A stretch of DNA of 64,000 nt from G963676095 sp963676095 (GCA_963676095.1 OY781040.1:3472001-3536000), one strand, 5' to 3'; shown: positions 16,825 through 26,376, counted from the first letter of the stretch. The notes: a model not told the origin generated them from the sequence alone. Program-made: numbers and translations.

Positions 16825-17412
16825 ATGGACAAGAACGAACAACAACTTTTTGAAAGGTTAAGAAACAGCGACGAAGCTGCTTTCAGAGTTATTTACAACA
16901 ATTATTCTTCAAGGTTGTATTATTTCGTTTTGGAGTTCATTCACTTAAAAGACGCTGCTGAAAATATTGTTCAGGATATTTTTGTAACGCTTTGGAACAA
17001 ACGTAAGGACTTAAAAGACGGGACTAACCTGTCTTCATACCTTTTTACGGGAGCCAAAAACAATGCTTTATACAGGCTGCGTGACAAAAAATACAGGCAA
17101 AAACTGTTCTCAAATGCAATGGATGTCAGCGAGCTGAATTTAAGCATTGATGCATTAACTACCGTCGATACATCTGCTTTTGCATTTCAGGAAATTGAAC
17201 AAATTATCCAGGAAACGTTAAGCAGCCTGCCTCCCCAGTGCAGAAAAGTCTTCGAACTAAGCAGGTTTCAGGAAATGAAAAACCGGGAAATAGCCGAAGA
17301 ACTCAATATTTCTATAAAAACAGTAGAAGGACATATCTCAAAAGGAATTAAAACATTCAAAGTTGCCCTGAAAGATTACCTGCCTTTAGTTGCATATCTG
17401 TTTGTACTCTAA
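16825..17412 (+). CDS. ECF RNA polymerase sigma factor (PUL1)
   Basis: A 195-aa ECF sigma factor. Region 2 is AFRVIYNNYSSRLYYFVLEF with DAAENIVQDIFVTLW. Region 4 is LSSLPPQCRKVFELSRFQEMKNREIAEELNISIKTVEGHISKG, a normal HTH. It should be held inactive by the FecR protein encoded downstream and freed when the STN domain of its SusC senses substrate, then transcribe the PUL1 susC promoter. An insertion sequence now separates it from that anti-sigma gene. The C-terminal LVAYLFVL tail is hydrophobic, as is common in this Bacteroidota group. Confidence 0.92.
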   Translation: MDKNEQQLFERLRNSDEAAFRVIYNNYSSRLYYFVLEFIHLKDAAENIVQDIFVTLWNKRKDLKDGTNLSSYLFTGAKNNALYRLRDKKYRQKLFSNAMDVSELNLSIDALTTVDTSAFAFQEIEQIIQETLSSLPPQCRKVFELSRFQEMKNREIAEELNISIKTVEGHISKGIKTFKVALKDYLPLVAYLFVL

Positions 17413-17549
17413 AATTCAGTATATTACCATCCTGGTAAATAAAAATACGTAAAAATTCAGAACTCCTGACCTGAGAAATATGAATCAAATAGTTAATGGA
17501 TTTGGATCGTAAAAGATGAAGTCGCATTTTTACAGGAAAAAATACGGTT

Positions 17550-18026
17550 ATGCAAATGCAGCTTCCCATTTTCCCGGCATCGACCAAACTGGTGAATTCG
17601 AACGTTGGATTCTTTGAGAAAGACGATTTTGTCTATTACCTGCATAATGGATCACCCATTTTCTGCCATGATAAGAATGACCTGAACAGCTACCGTTATA
17701 TTTTGGCCAATATGGTCGTGAGCCGGTTATGCAGCCCCACGGAGTTGGCCAAAGCCTTAGGGGTAAGTAACCGGAATATCCAGCGTTATGCCAGGACCTT
17801 ACGGGAAAAAGGGACGGATTGGTTTTTCCACAAACAAGGCAAGCATGGGGATGCTCATAAGCTGACCGATGAAGTGTTAAGGACAGTTCAGCAGATGCTT
17901 GACCGGTATGAGCCGGTAGCCAGGGTAGCCAGGGAGTTGGGGGTTACCGAAGGAGCGTTGCGTTACCACATCAGGCAAGGGACCATTAAAAAAAAGAGCC
18001 GCCCGGAGGGATATCCCCGGCTTTGA
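17550..18026 (+). CDS. IS-encoded HTH protein (orfA)
   Basis: A 158-aa protein with two helix-turn-helix-like segments, SPTELAKALGVSNRNIQRYARTLREKG (about 62-88) and VARVARELGVTEGALRYHIRQG (about 123-144). Such modules recognise the terminal inverted repeats. Its stop (TGA 18024-18026) overlaps the TTG from which the transposase frame could start. A slippery A-AAA-AAG lies in its own reading frame at 17990-17996, so a share of ribosomes may shift -1 and make one fused protein. Confidence 0.8.
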   Translation: MQMQLPIFPASTKLVNSNVGFFEKDDFVYYLHNGSPIFCHDKNDLNSYRYILANMVVSRLCSPTELAKALGVSNRNIQRYARTLREKGTDWFFHKQGKHGDAHKLTDEVLRTVQQMLDRYEPVARVARELGVTEGALRYHIRQGTIKKKSRPEGYPRL

Positions 18027-19756
18027 GTTTACCCTCCCATCGCAACCATCTGGATCTGCTTGCCGGTGAACTAATGGGTATGGGGGCAACAAGAACAGAA
18101 GAACGGGAGATGGCTGTTCAACACCAAATAGATACCACCCCGATATATTTTGAAGCTTGTGAAAGTGTCCCCGAAGCAGGGGTACTGCTGCTGTTACCCT
18201 TTCTGGAAGAAACCGGCCTGTTTAGTTTCAGGGAGCACTACCAAGAACTGGATCCGGGCTATTATTACCTGGATTTTATCGTTTTATTTTTGGCTTTCAT
18301 GTATTTGCGCAGGATCAAAAACCCCGAGCAGTTAAAGCACCACAGTCCCGGTGAATTTGGCAAGATCATGGGCCTGGACCGGGTACCGGAAGCCAAATGC
18401 TTACGGGGTAAATTAAAAGAGATCTGCACCCAGGGGCACACCCGGGATTGGAACATGGAATTGGCCGGCAAGTGGTCATGTGCAGAAGAAAACGAGTTTT
18501 ATTACATTGACGGGCATGTTCAGGTTTACACCGGATACCAGGCCCGCCTGGGAAAGAAACATGTATCCAGGCAAAAGCTTTGCCTGCCGGGGATGCAGGA
18601 ATTTTGGGTAAATAACTCCCGGGGGATGCCTTATTTCTATGTCACCGGGCAGGTGAATGAGAAGTTACTGGAGATGCTGGACGGGGCCATTATCCCCGCG
18701 TTACTGGAACAGATGCCGTGCAAATATACCCCGGAAGAATTGGAGCAGGACCCTGACCTGCCCCGGTTAACCCTTGTTTTCGACCGGGAAGCATACAGCC
18801 CTGAGTTTTTTAAAAAAATATGGGATGATTACCGCATTGCCGTGATCACTTACCGCAAAGCAGTGAAAGATTGCTGGGATGAAAATGACTTTTCCCCTTA
18901 CACCATTGATATCGAAGGTAATCCAAACACCATGATGCTGGAAGAAAAACCGGTGGTATTGAACGGGGTACCCATGCGGGAAGTCAGGAGGTTATCGGAT
19001 GGGCACCAAACCAGCGTGATCACTACCAACAAAAAATTGTCGGTCTTGCTGATTGCCCTTTACATGTTTGCCCGCTGGAGCCAGGAAAATTTTTTCAAGT
19101 ACATGAGACAAGACTACGACTTTGACCGGATCATGCAATACACAGTAGAACAGATCGATCAGGAGATGGTGGTAAACAATCCTGAGTACAATAATATCAC
19201 CTGCAAAATCGGTAAGTTAAGGGAAAAGATCAGCCGCCGCAAAGCCCTTCTGTTTGAGTTGATCGAAGATCACCTGGAAGAAGACCTGGATCACTCGGGC
19301 AAATACCAGCAAAGACAGGGCAAAGTCCGCGAGGAACTCCGGGAACTGGAAAATCTGGAAAAAGAATGGCTGGAGAAAAGAAGCCGGATCCCAAGCCGGA
19401 TCAAAATCAGGGAAATGCCCCAAGAGATCCGCTACGCCAAATTGCATACCGAAAGTAAGCGTTTCCAGAACATCATCAAGATGATCTGTTACCGGGCCGA
19501 AACTTCTTTTGCCAACCTGCTCTCCCCTGGCTTTAAAAGAAGCGTCGATGAAAAACGAACCCTGGTAAAAAGTATGATCAAGTCACCGGCAGACATCATC
19601 CCGGATGCGCAAAATAACAAACTGACCGTAAAAATCTATAGCCAGTCAACCAGCAGAATGAATGCTGCCCTTCAGAAAGTAATCCAACAAATCAACGCCT
19701 GTCAGACAAAATATCCCGGGACTAACCTGGTGCTTAACTTTGAAATCGCGACATGA
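18023..19756 (+). CDS. IS DDE transposase (orfB)
   Basis: The frame from the TTG at 18023 encodes 577 aa. It reaches the protein either by re-initiation at TTG (GGAGGG lies 13 bases upstream) or by a -1 shift from orfA; the frame is open back to the slippery site. Candidate catalytic acids are the first D in YYIDGHVQVYTG, the second in LTLVFDREAYSPEFF, and E in ARWSQENFFKYMRQDYDFD, an IS4-superfamily-like order. A basic, coiled-coil-rich C-terminal third follows (KIGKLREKISRRKAL, VREELRELENLEKEWLEK). It encodes no partner besides orfA. There are no internal stops, so it is probably functional. Confidence 0.85.
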   Translation: MSLPSHRNHLDLLAGELMGMGATRTEEREMAVQHQIDTTPIYFEACESVPEAGVLLLLPFLEETGLFSFREHYQELDPGYYYLDFIVLFLAFMYLRRIKNPEQLKHHSPGEFGKIMGLDRVPEAKCLRGKLKEICTQGHTRDWNMELAGKWSCAEENEFYYIDGHVQVYTGYQARLGKKHVSRQKLCLPGMQEFWVNNSRGMPYFYVTGQVNEKLLEMLDGAIIPALLEQMPCKYTPEELEQDPDLPRLTLVFDREAYSPEFFKKIWDDYRIAVITYRKAVKDCWDENDFSPYTIDIEGNPNTMMLEEKPVVLNGVPMREVRRLSDGHQTSVITTNKKLSVLLIALYMFARWSQENFFKYMRQDYDFDRIMQYTVEQIDQEMVVNNPEYNNITCKIGKLREKISRRKALLFELIEDHLEEDLDHSGKYQQRQGKVREELRELENLEKEWLEKRSRIPSRIKIREMPQEIRYAKLHTESKRFQNIIKMICYRAETSFANLLSPGFKRSVDEKRTLVKSMIKSPADIIPDAQNNKLTVKIYSQSTSRMNAALQKVIQQINACQTKYPGTNLVLNFEIAT

Positions 19757-19838
19757 ATTTTACGTCAGGTCAGGAGTTCTGAAATTATAAAGCACGACCA
19801 AGGGTAAGTGCTGGTTCTTGCATTATTTTCTATGTGAT

Positions 19839-20846
19839 ATGGAAAAATTCGAAGACATACTAAAACTGGTTACAGGCAATTTGGCCGGAAAAGAAAAAGA
19901 AAAGGTACTTTCTGAAATCAATGCCCGGAGAGAAAATCGGGAAATTTTCAGGAAAGTAAAAATTGCATGGGCAATCCTTTGTTCGGATAAACAATTAAGC
20001 GATTATGATGAAGAGAATTTATATCTGAAGATTCAGAAAAAAATTTCAGGAAGAAAAAGGAACCTGATACCGGCAGTTTATACAGTGCTTAAATATGCTG
20101 CTGTTATAATCATTATGATTAGCCTGACAACAATATTTTATTTAAATAGGCAAGGGCAAAATAATAATTCCGAAACCACATATACTTCTGTGGTAACTGA
20201 AACCGGCCAACGGTCTAAGGTCATTTTACCCGATAGTTCAATCGTATGGTTAAATTCAGGTACGGCACTTTCTTATCCAAACAACTTTTCCGGTCAAAAC
20301 AGGAAAGTTTTACTCAACGGGCAGGCATTCTTTCAGGTTTACCACAAAGAAAATTCCCCATTTTCGGTACAAGCGAATGGTTTGATAGTAACAGTACGGG
20401 GTACGAAATTCGATGTAGATGCCTATCCTGATAACGATAAGGTTGCTGTTGTGCTCGAATCCGGAAAAGTAGAACTCACCCATCAGGGATCCAGGGCTTT
20501 TAGTTATACCATGCGACCCGGGGAAAAAGCGATCTATAACATAACCAATAGCTTAATGAATATAAGTTATGTTGATGCTTTGGTTTACTCATCCTGGAAA
20601 GACGGAAAACTTATATTCCGGAACGAACCGATAGACAATGTATTTGAAAAACTAAAAAAATGGTACAACATCGACATTGAAGTTGCCGACCCCGAAATTT
20701 ACAATTCTGTCTTCTCCGGGACAATACAAAACGAGAGTTATGAAGAAATCTTCAGGCTTATCGGGGCCGTTTGCCATGTCAATTGTAAATTGATACATAA
20801 TTACGAAAAAGAAGCTAAACCCGAAATTGTCATTTCAAAAAAATAA
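19839..20846 (+). CDS. FecR-type anti-sigma factor (PUL1)
   Basis: A 335-aa inner-membrane protein. The cytoplasmic N-terminus (about 1-85) binds sigma, a single TM (about 89-110, AAVIIIMISLTTIFYL) follows, and the periplasmic FecR domain has LPDSSIVWLNSGTALSYPNNF, GQAFFQV and VRGTKFDVDAY. A C-terminal DUF4974 domain follows (FRNEPIDNVFEKLKKWYNIDIEV). The ATG at 19839 is preferred over an in-frame TTG at 19818. It should pass the signal from the SusC STN domain to the sigma factor. The intervening insertion sequence ends 57 bp upstream and may change its transcription relative to sigma. Confidence 0.92.
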   Translation: MEKFEDILKLVTGNLAGKEKEKVLSEINARRENREIFRKVKIAWAILCSDKQLSDYDEENLYLKIQKKISGRKRNLIPAVYTVLKYAAVIIIMISLTTIFYLNRQGQNNNSETTYTSVVTETGQRSKVILPDSSIVWLNSGTALSYPNNFSGQNRKVLLNGQAFFQVYHKENSPFSVQANGLIVTVRGTKFDVDAYPDNDKVAVVLESGKVELTHQGSRAFSYTMRPGEKAIYNITNSLMNISYVDALVYSSWKDGKLIFRNEPIDNVFEKLKKWYNIDIEVADPEIYNSVFSGTIQNESYEEIFRLIGAVCHVNCKLIHNYEKEAKPEIVISKK

Positions 20847-20905
20847 GAGATTGTCTAACTTAAAAATCGATGCTTATGATATGAACAAATTAAACAAATA
20901 AAAAA

Positions 20906-20968
20906 GGAGATGCTGCTAACATCTCCCTTCCATCTTTTAATGCCTCGCGGTATAAAGGGGCAGAGGCA
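20906..20968 (+). promoter_or_regulatory. susC leader hairpins (PUL1)
   Basis: GGAGATG (20906-20912) pairs with CATCTCC (20920-20926) around CTGCTAA. TGCCTC (20941-20946) pairs with GAGGCA (20963-20968). The first hairpin includes ATGCTGCTAACATCT, nearly identical to a sequence in the leader of the PUL2 susC. A conserved leader or antisense-RNA target is possible. Confidence 0.45.
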
Positions 20969-21009
20969 CAATTAACTTGAATTTTGATAATCCAAATTGG
21001 AACAAATTT

Positions 21010-24000
21010 ATGAAAAAGATTTATTATGGATTGATTTCCGGTGCATTTATGATCTGGAAATCCAAATTATTGAAAAGAATGAGGATCGTTGCATTGTTAA
21101 TTTTGATTGCAATAACCCAAACATTTGCGCTCGATAGTTATGCGCAAAACAAACGGTTAAGCCTTAGTATTAAAAATGAAAAAATCATCGACATTCTGAA
21201 CGAGATAGAAAATCAATCCGAGTTCTATTTTATGTTCGACGCTTCAAAAATCGATGTAACCCAAAGGAAAAGTATTGATTGTGAAAACCGGGCTATAACC
21301 AGTATTCTCGACCAGCTTTTCGAAAATACCGGGATAACATACCGTATCAGCGAACGCCAAATCGCGCTTATCAGCACTGAAATTACAGATAGCGGACAAG
21401 TGCTGACAGTCTCCGGGAAAGTTACCGACTCCTCCGGCGTTCCCTTACCCGGAGTTTCGATCGTAATAAAAGGTACTACCCAGGGAATTATTACCGATGC
21501 CGACGGCAAATATTCATTAGCTAATGTTTCCGGAGATGCGGTACTCGTGTTTTCGTTTGTAGGAATGAGGAGCCAGGAGATATCGGTCGGCGGTAGAACC
21601 ATCATAAATGTTACCCTTGCCGAAGAGTCCGTAGGCATTGGTGAGGTTGTAGCTGTCGGATATGGAACGCAATTAAAAGTATCGTTAACAGGCTCTATAT
21701 CATCAATTAAGATGACTGATGAAAAAAGAGACATTTCAACCTCAAACTTGTCTTCGGTTTTAGCAGGCTCAATGGCAGGTCTGAGAGTTAACAGTTCAAC
21801 CGGGGTTCCCGGGGTTGCTTCGTCAATTAATATACGAACTAACAGTTCCTGGAATTCAACCCCACCGGTATATGTTATTGATGGTGTTGTTCGGGAAAAA
21901 GAAGACTTCGACAGGCTGGACGCAAGTGAGGTTGATAATATCAGTATATTGAAAGATGCCGCCGCTACTGCTATTTATGGTTCCCGTGCATCGGGAGGTG
22001 TTGTTCTTGTTACTACCAAACAAGGGAAAGAAGGTAAAACAGAAATTCGTTATACCGGATCATATGCTTTCGAAACACGAGGCATGGAGATGAAACGTTC
22101 TTCCGGAATTCAGGTTGCCGAAATGGCCAATTATATCTGGCGTGACGATACATCTAATTGGACATGTTGGGATGATGATGAGATTGCCTACATTAAAACT
22201 GTAAATAATGGATGGGGTTATGATGTGATTGATGAATGTTGGCATACCCCAACTTCTACACACCATGCCATTAATGTAAGCGGAGGAACGGATAAGATAA
22301 AATACTTTGTAAATGGTTCTTATTTTGGACAAGATGCATTTTTGGCAAATGTTGATTATCACAAATATAATCTTCGCGCAAATATAGAAGCCAAGGTAAG
22401 CGAAAATTTGAAAATTGCAGTACAACTTTCGAATATCTTCAGTGATAAAGATAACATCACTTATGGAAATGGGAATGATGATTTATCCGGTATCTATACA
22501 CACATGCGTTGTATTCAGCCATATTATCGTGCTTATACAAACGATGGTAAACCCATTGATTGGGGATGGATTGGAAATTTAGCCGAATTTACGACCAGTA
22601 ACTCTGGGTATGTCCGTTCTAACACACAGAACACAGAATCACTATTTCGCTTAGAGTATAACATTCCTTACATAAAAGGATTAAGATTCAAAAGTCAATT
22701 TAGCTATAACACGTATTATTATGAAAAAAAGAAATTCCTAAAAAAGCAAACATTATATGAAGTACAAAAAGAGGGAACTCACGACATTATTTGGACAGAT
22801 GAGATTTTAGGGGTAACAGAGAGTTCGACACCGACTAACGAGTACCTTGAAGAGGATGCCAATAGCAGTAAAAGTTATCAGTTGAACTTTCAGATTGATT
22901 ATGCCCGCAAATTTGGGAAACATGATATATCCGCTTTTTTAGTATATGAACAGAAAGAAGGAAAAGAACGCTATTTAAATGGAGGGAGGAAAGATTTCCC
23001 GAATATTTTAAAAGATCAGTTTTTTGCTACCAGCAGTGCCAGAGAAGATTCCTGGGTTGGTGGAAGTGAATCAGAAAATGGTCGCCTTTCTTATATTGGA
23101 CAAGCAAACTATTCTTTTGATAATAAGTATTTTTTGAATACTTCTATGCGTATTGATGGCTCAATGAATTTTCCCAAAGGACATCGATATGGATATTTTC
23201 CTGCTATATCCGGGGCCTGGATTATTTCTGAGGAGAACTTTTTTCACAGCGATAAAATAGATATGTTAAAATTTCGTTCTTCGGTTGGCTTAACCGGCAA
23301 TGATGATGTCGTTGGTTGGCAATGGCAGGAATCATACGAATCAGGCAACTCTGCCTATTTCGGGACAACTCCCTCCATTAATGAAGGTATCACATTTGGG
23401 GGTGTCGCAAATCCATCGATTACATGGGAAAAAGCATTGTCATATAATGTTGGAATGGATATTTATTTGCTGAATCACTTTGATTTAACCGTTGACACGT
23501 GGTATCGGAATACTTATGATATTTTAGGGGCAAGAACGCTTTCAATCCCAACTACATTTGGTTTTACAATGCCTGACGAGAACTATGGTGAAGTCCACGC
23601 CAAAGGGATTGATCTTGAGCTTGGGTACCATAATAATATTAAAGATTTCAAATACCATATTAAAGGAACCTTTTCATATTCAGGAAATAAGGTTATAAAA
23701 AAGGACTATCCTACCGGATCTCCAGACTATGATAATCCGGTCGGTCGTCCTTTGGATTATATTGTTGGTTATCGCGATGCCGGAATTATCCGCACCCAAG
23801 AACAACTCGATGAAATACAGAATGAATACAATCAAAAATATGGGGAAGATGTTACTGTTTTCGGCTACCCTCTTGAACTCGGGATGTTGATGTATCAGGA
23901 TCTTAGTGGTCCAGATGGAGTGCCAGACGGGCAAATTGACTCTTATGATCAGGATAACATTTGTAATCATTCTACGCCTCCTATATCTGCAGGCCTGACT

Positions 24001-24447
24001 CTTGGATTTGAGTGGAAGGGATTCTCTGTAGAAACTTTATTCCAGGGAGATTTCAACTACAAAAAGGTACTTGACAGCCGATATCTTGACTTTAATGAAT
24101 GGAACCGTTTCCCGGCTATGTTGATGAACCATTGGAGTTTGGATAACCCCGATGGCTATTGGCCTGATCCTAAAGGGGCAGATACCTTTAAAAGTTATCA
24201 GCAAACATCTACTTTTACAATAAAGGATGCAAGTTTTATAAAAATGAGATATTTTAATATTGCTTATAATATTCCCAAAAGAATTTTAAATAACTATGTA
24301 AAATATATAGGATCAGCTCGTTTGTTCTTTAACTCAACTAACCTGTTAACAATCACGAAATTTGATTACTGGGATCCTGAATTAGATTCCACAGGATCAT
24401 ACCCAAATATGAAGACTTTTAACTTTGGTATAGACGTTACATTTTAA
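21010..24447 (+). CDS. SusC-family TonB-dependent outer-membrane transporter with STN domain (PUL1)
   Basis: A 1145-aa SusC/RagA-type protein counted from the ATG at 21010; an upstream in-frame TTG at 20977 is less likely. After the signal segment comes an STN domain (NKRLSLSIKNEKIIDILNEIENQSEFYFMFD). A CarboxypepD_reg-like domain follows (VSGKVTDSSGVPLPGVSIVIKG), then the plug (GYGTQLKVSLTGSISSI, VYVIDGVVRE, ILKDAAATAIYGSRASGGVVLVTTK) and the barrel, ending in an aromatic residue (NFGIDVTF). It imports oligosaccharides with TonB energy, paired with the SusD lipoprotein. The STN domain marks it as a signalling transporter that talks to the FecR just upstream. Confidence 0.95.
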   Translation: MKKIYYGLISGAFMIWKSKLLKRMRIVALLILIAITQTFALDSYAQNKRLSLSIKNEKIIDILNEIENQSEFYFMFDASKIDVTQRKSIDCENRAITSILDQLFENTGITYRISERQIALISTEITDSGQVLTVSGKVTDSSGVPLPGVSIVIKGTTQGIITDADGKYSLANVSGDAVLVFSFVGMRSQEISVGGRTIINVTLAEESVGIGEVVAVGYGTQLKVSLTGSISSIKMTDEKRDISTSNLSSVLAGSMAGLRVNSSTGVPGVASSINIRTNSSWNSTPPVYVIDGVVREKEDFDRLDASEVDNISILKDAAATAIYGSRASGGVVLVTTKQGKEGKTEIRYTGSYAFETRGMEMKRSSGIQVAEMANYIWRDDTSNWTCWDDDEIAYIKTVNNGWGYDVIDECWHTPTSTHHAINVSGGTDKIKYFVNGSYFGQDAFLANVDYHKYNLRANIEAKVSENLKIAVQLSNIFSDKDNITYGNGNDDLSGIYTHMRCIQPYYRAYTNDGKPIDWGWIGNLAEFTTSNSGYVRSNTQNTESLFRLEYNIPYIKGLRFKSQFSYNTYYYEKKKFLKKQTLYEVQKEGTHDIIWTDEILGVTESSTPTNEYLEEDANSSKSYQLNFQIDYARKFGKHDISAFLVYEQKEGKERYLNGGRKDFPNILKDQFFATSSAREDSWVGGSESENGRLSYIGQANYSFDNKYFLNTSMRIDGSMNFPKGHRYGYFPAISGAWIISEENFFHSDKIDMLKFRSSVGLTGNDDVVGWQWQESYESGNSAYFGTTPSINEGITFGGVANPSITWEKALSYNVGMDIYLLNHFDLTVDTWYRNTYDILGARTLSIPTTFGFTMPDENYGEVHAKGIDLELGYHNNIKDFKYHIKGTFSYSGNKVIKKDYPTGSPDYDNPVGRPLDYIVGYRDAGIIRTQEQLDEIQNEYNQKYGEDVTVFGYPLELGMLMYQDLSGPDGVPDGQIDSYDQDNICNHSTPPISAGLTLGFEWKGFSVETLFQGDFNYKKVLDSRYLDFNEWNRFPAMLMNHWSLDNPDGYWPDPKGADTFKSYQQTSTFTIKDASFIKMRYFNIAYNIPKRILNNYVKYIGSARLFFNSTNLLTITKFDYWDPELDSTGSYPNMKTFNFGIDVTF

Positions 24448-24458
24448 TATGAATTTTT

Positions 24459-26189
24459 ATGATTAATTCAAAAAATAGACTCATGAAAAATACGAACATT
24501 ATGATATTAGCTTCATGTCTGTTTTTATCGATCTCATGTACCTCTGTTTTAGATAAAGAAGACTATAGTTCTATTACCCCGTCTGATGTGTGGAGTAGTG
24601 CAGACATGATTGATGCAGTATTAAATGACATATATGGATCATTAATGCCGGGCTGGGATTACGATGCCAGCGTTTCGGATGAAGCGCCAGACCCTCAGGG
24701 GGAGATGAACGTTTTTTTGAAAGGGACTGCAACTATTGATGATTGGGACTGTTGGCTATATAATGATATTGAAGAAATAAATCTATTTCTTGAAAAAATG
24801 CAAGGAACCGATTTTACGGACGAGATACCTGAATGGGAAGGACAGGCCTTATTCTGGAGAAGCTGGTGTTATTTTAAAATGGTAAAAGGATATGGAGGGG
24901 TTCCATTGATTATTGAACCTCAAGATGTTACAGACACAGAGTCGTTGTTTGTTACACGGAGTTCTACTTCTGAATGCTTTGAGCAAATTTGTGCCGATCT
25001 GGATAGTGCCATAGCTGAACTCCCAGACGAATGGGACGGTGATGATTATGGGCGTATTGATAAAGGTACCGCTATGGCATTCAAAGGTCGTGTACTTCTT
25101 TTTTGGGCAAGCCCATTGTTTAATCCTTCAAACGACATTACGCGCTGGCAAGAGGCGTATGAAGCCAACAAGGATGCTGTCGATTTTTTGTCAGGGCTTG
25201 GAAAGGGATTGCTGTCTGATTTTTCAGAAATTTGGACGGAAGAACAAAATAAAGAAGTAATTATGGTGAATCAGTTTTACTATCCTGATCATGTCTATGC
25301 TCAAAACAGCATTCGACCGATGTCTTATTCAAGTGACAGCTACGGTCATTGTATGCCTATGCTTAATACCGTTAATACCTTTCCGATGAGAGACGGATCA
25401 GACTTTGATCCCCTTACTACAGCTTATGATACCCTCTTTAAATCACGGGATGACCGCTTCTATGCTACTATTGCTTACAATGGCTGCGATTATAAAATTG
25501 GAGACCTGAATGATGGAGAACATCTTTGGATTGGGCGTACAAGCAGTGGTGGAATGTTAGAATATGCAGTACATAATCCTGCCGAAACTTTTAGTTATAA
25601 TATAACTGGTTTTATGGATAAAAAAGGATTAGATCCAAGTCTTACAAAAGAGACTATATATGAGGCGACAGTGGACTGGGTTGAGATCCGTTTTGCAGAG
25701 GTATTGATGAATTATGGAGAAGCAGCGAATGAACTCGGAAAAACATCCGAGGCTCTGGATATACTTTACCAGATAAGAAAACGTGCAAGCATCCTTTCTG
25801 GAGATGACAGCCATTATGGAATTAAAGAAACCACGACAGATGAAATTCGCGAACGTTATATCAAAGAGCGTTTTGTTGAGTTCTTGTTTGAAGGTAAACG
25901 TCTGGATGATTTAAGAAGATGGAAACGTTTTGATATTGTTAATGATCAAGTTAAGCAATACGGCATCGTATCTTGGTTAAAATCTGGGGAAGAACTTCCT
26001 GAGCTTACTGATGATATATATCAAATCTGGAATAAATTTGAACCAAGCGTGGTCGAGGTTACTCCTCTGCATACCTATAACTGGAAGGATGAGTACTATT
26101 TCTATGCTATTCCCAAAGAGCATTTGGATAGTAATCCTAATCTGGAACAAAACAATAACTGGGGAGGTACATTTGATCCATTACAATAA
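24459..26189 (+). CDS. SusD/RagB-family lipoprotein (PUL1)
   Basis: A 576-aa surface lipoprotein. The signal peptide ends in a lipobox (FLSISC, Cys at about 27), followed by TSVLDKEDY. SusD landmarks are the N-terminal LNDIYGSLMPG, EGQALFWRSWCYFKMVKGYGGVPL, and the C-terminal IRERYIKERFVEFLFEGKRLDDLRRWKRF near the usual substrate-binding helices. It caps the SusC channel and captures glycan. It follows susC by 11 bp. ATG codons at 24459 and 24483 are both possible starts; the second gives a more typical signal peptide (MKNTNIMILASCLFLSISC). Confidence 0.93.
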   Translation: MINSKNRLMKNTNIMILASCLFLSISCTSVLDKEDYSSITPSDVWSSADMIDAVLNDIYGSLMPGWDYDASVSDEAPDPQGEMNVFLKGTATIDDWDCWLYNDIEEINLFLEKMQGTDFTDEIPEWEGQALFWRSWCYFKMVKGYGGVPLIIEPQDVTDTESLFVTRSSTSECFEQICADLDSAIAELPDEWDGDDYGRIDKGTAMAFKGRVLLFWASPLFNPSNDITRWQEAYEANKDAVDFLSGLGKGLLSDFSEIWTEEQNKEVIMVNQFYYPDHVYAQNSIRPMSYSSDSYGHCMPMLNTVNTFPMRDGSDFDPLTTAYDTLFKSRDDRFYATIAYNGCDYKIGDLNDGEHLWIGRTSSGGMLEYAVHNPAETFSYNITGFMDKKGLDPSLTKETIYEATVDWVEIRFAEVLMNYGEAANELGKTSEALDILYQIRKRASILSGDDSHYGIKETTTDEIRERYIKERFVEFLFEGKRLDDLRRWKRFDIVNDQVKQYGIVSWLKSGEELPELTDDIYQIWNKFEPSVVEVTPLHTYNWKDEYYFYAIPKEHLDSNPNLEQNNNWGGTFDPLQ

Positions 26190-26205
26190 GCATCCTGTTA
26201 ACTGC

Positions 26206-26240
26206 AAAGCCGAGATGTTTAATGCATTTCGGCTTTCTTT
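26206..26240 (+). terminator. Hairpin terminator after susD (PUL1)
   Basis: AAAGCCGAGATG (26206-26217) pairs with CATTTCGGCTTT (26225-26236), with one G-U pair, around a 7-nt loop, then CTTT. It lies 17 bp after the susD stop, so it could end or attenuate the susCD transcript before the enzyme genes. Confidence 0.6.
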
Positions 26241-26250
26241 AATTCGACCA

Positions 26251-26376
26251 GCATTGGCAAGCCAGACCTTCCTGCAATAATTCTGAGTATTCCAGTGCCC
26301 AGCCGTGGAAGAAATAGAAGATATATTAACCAGAAAATAAAAATATTGAATGACAAAAAATCCAACTAGACGATGA
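26251..26376 (+). repeat. Left copy of a 125-bp direct repeat
   Basis: The sequence from GCATTGGCAAGCCA to the ATGA at 26373-26376 is repeated at 28689-28813 with about six substitutions and one indel. Here the closing ATG leads into a six-codon dead end; in the other copy it starts the GH29 gene. The rest of the 341-bp gap after susD is A/T-rich and otherwise featureless. Confidence 0.9.

Larger units (their letters stand above)
17458..19781 (+). mobile_element. Complete insertion sequence (2324 bp)
   Basis: The ends carry perfect 17-bp inverted repeats, CAGAACTCCTGACCTGA at 17458-17474 and its complement at 19765-19781. They are flanked by a 5-bp direct duplication AAATT (17453-17457 and 19782-19786). 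If TTC/GAA is counted as part of the element, the repeats are 19 bp. Inside are two overlapping frames in the same direction, an HTH protein and a DDE transposase. The element lies in the gap between the sigma and anti-sigma genes, in their orientation, and breaks neither gene. The transposase frame looks intact, so it may be active. I do not assign an IS family. Confidence 0.9.
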
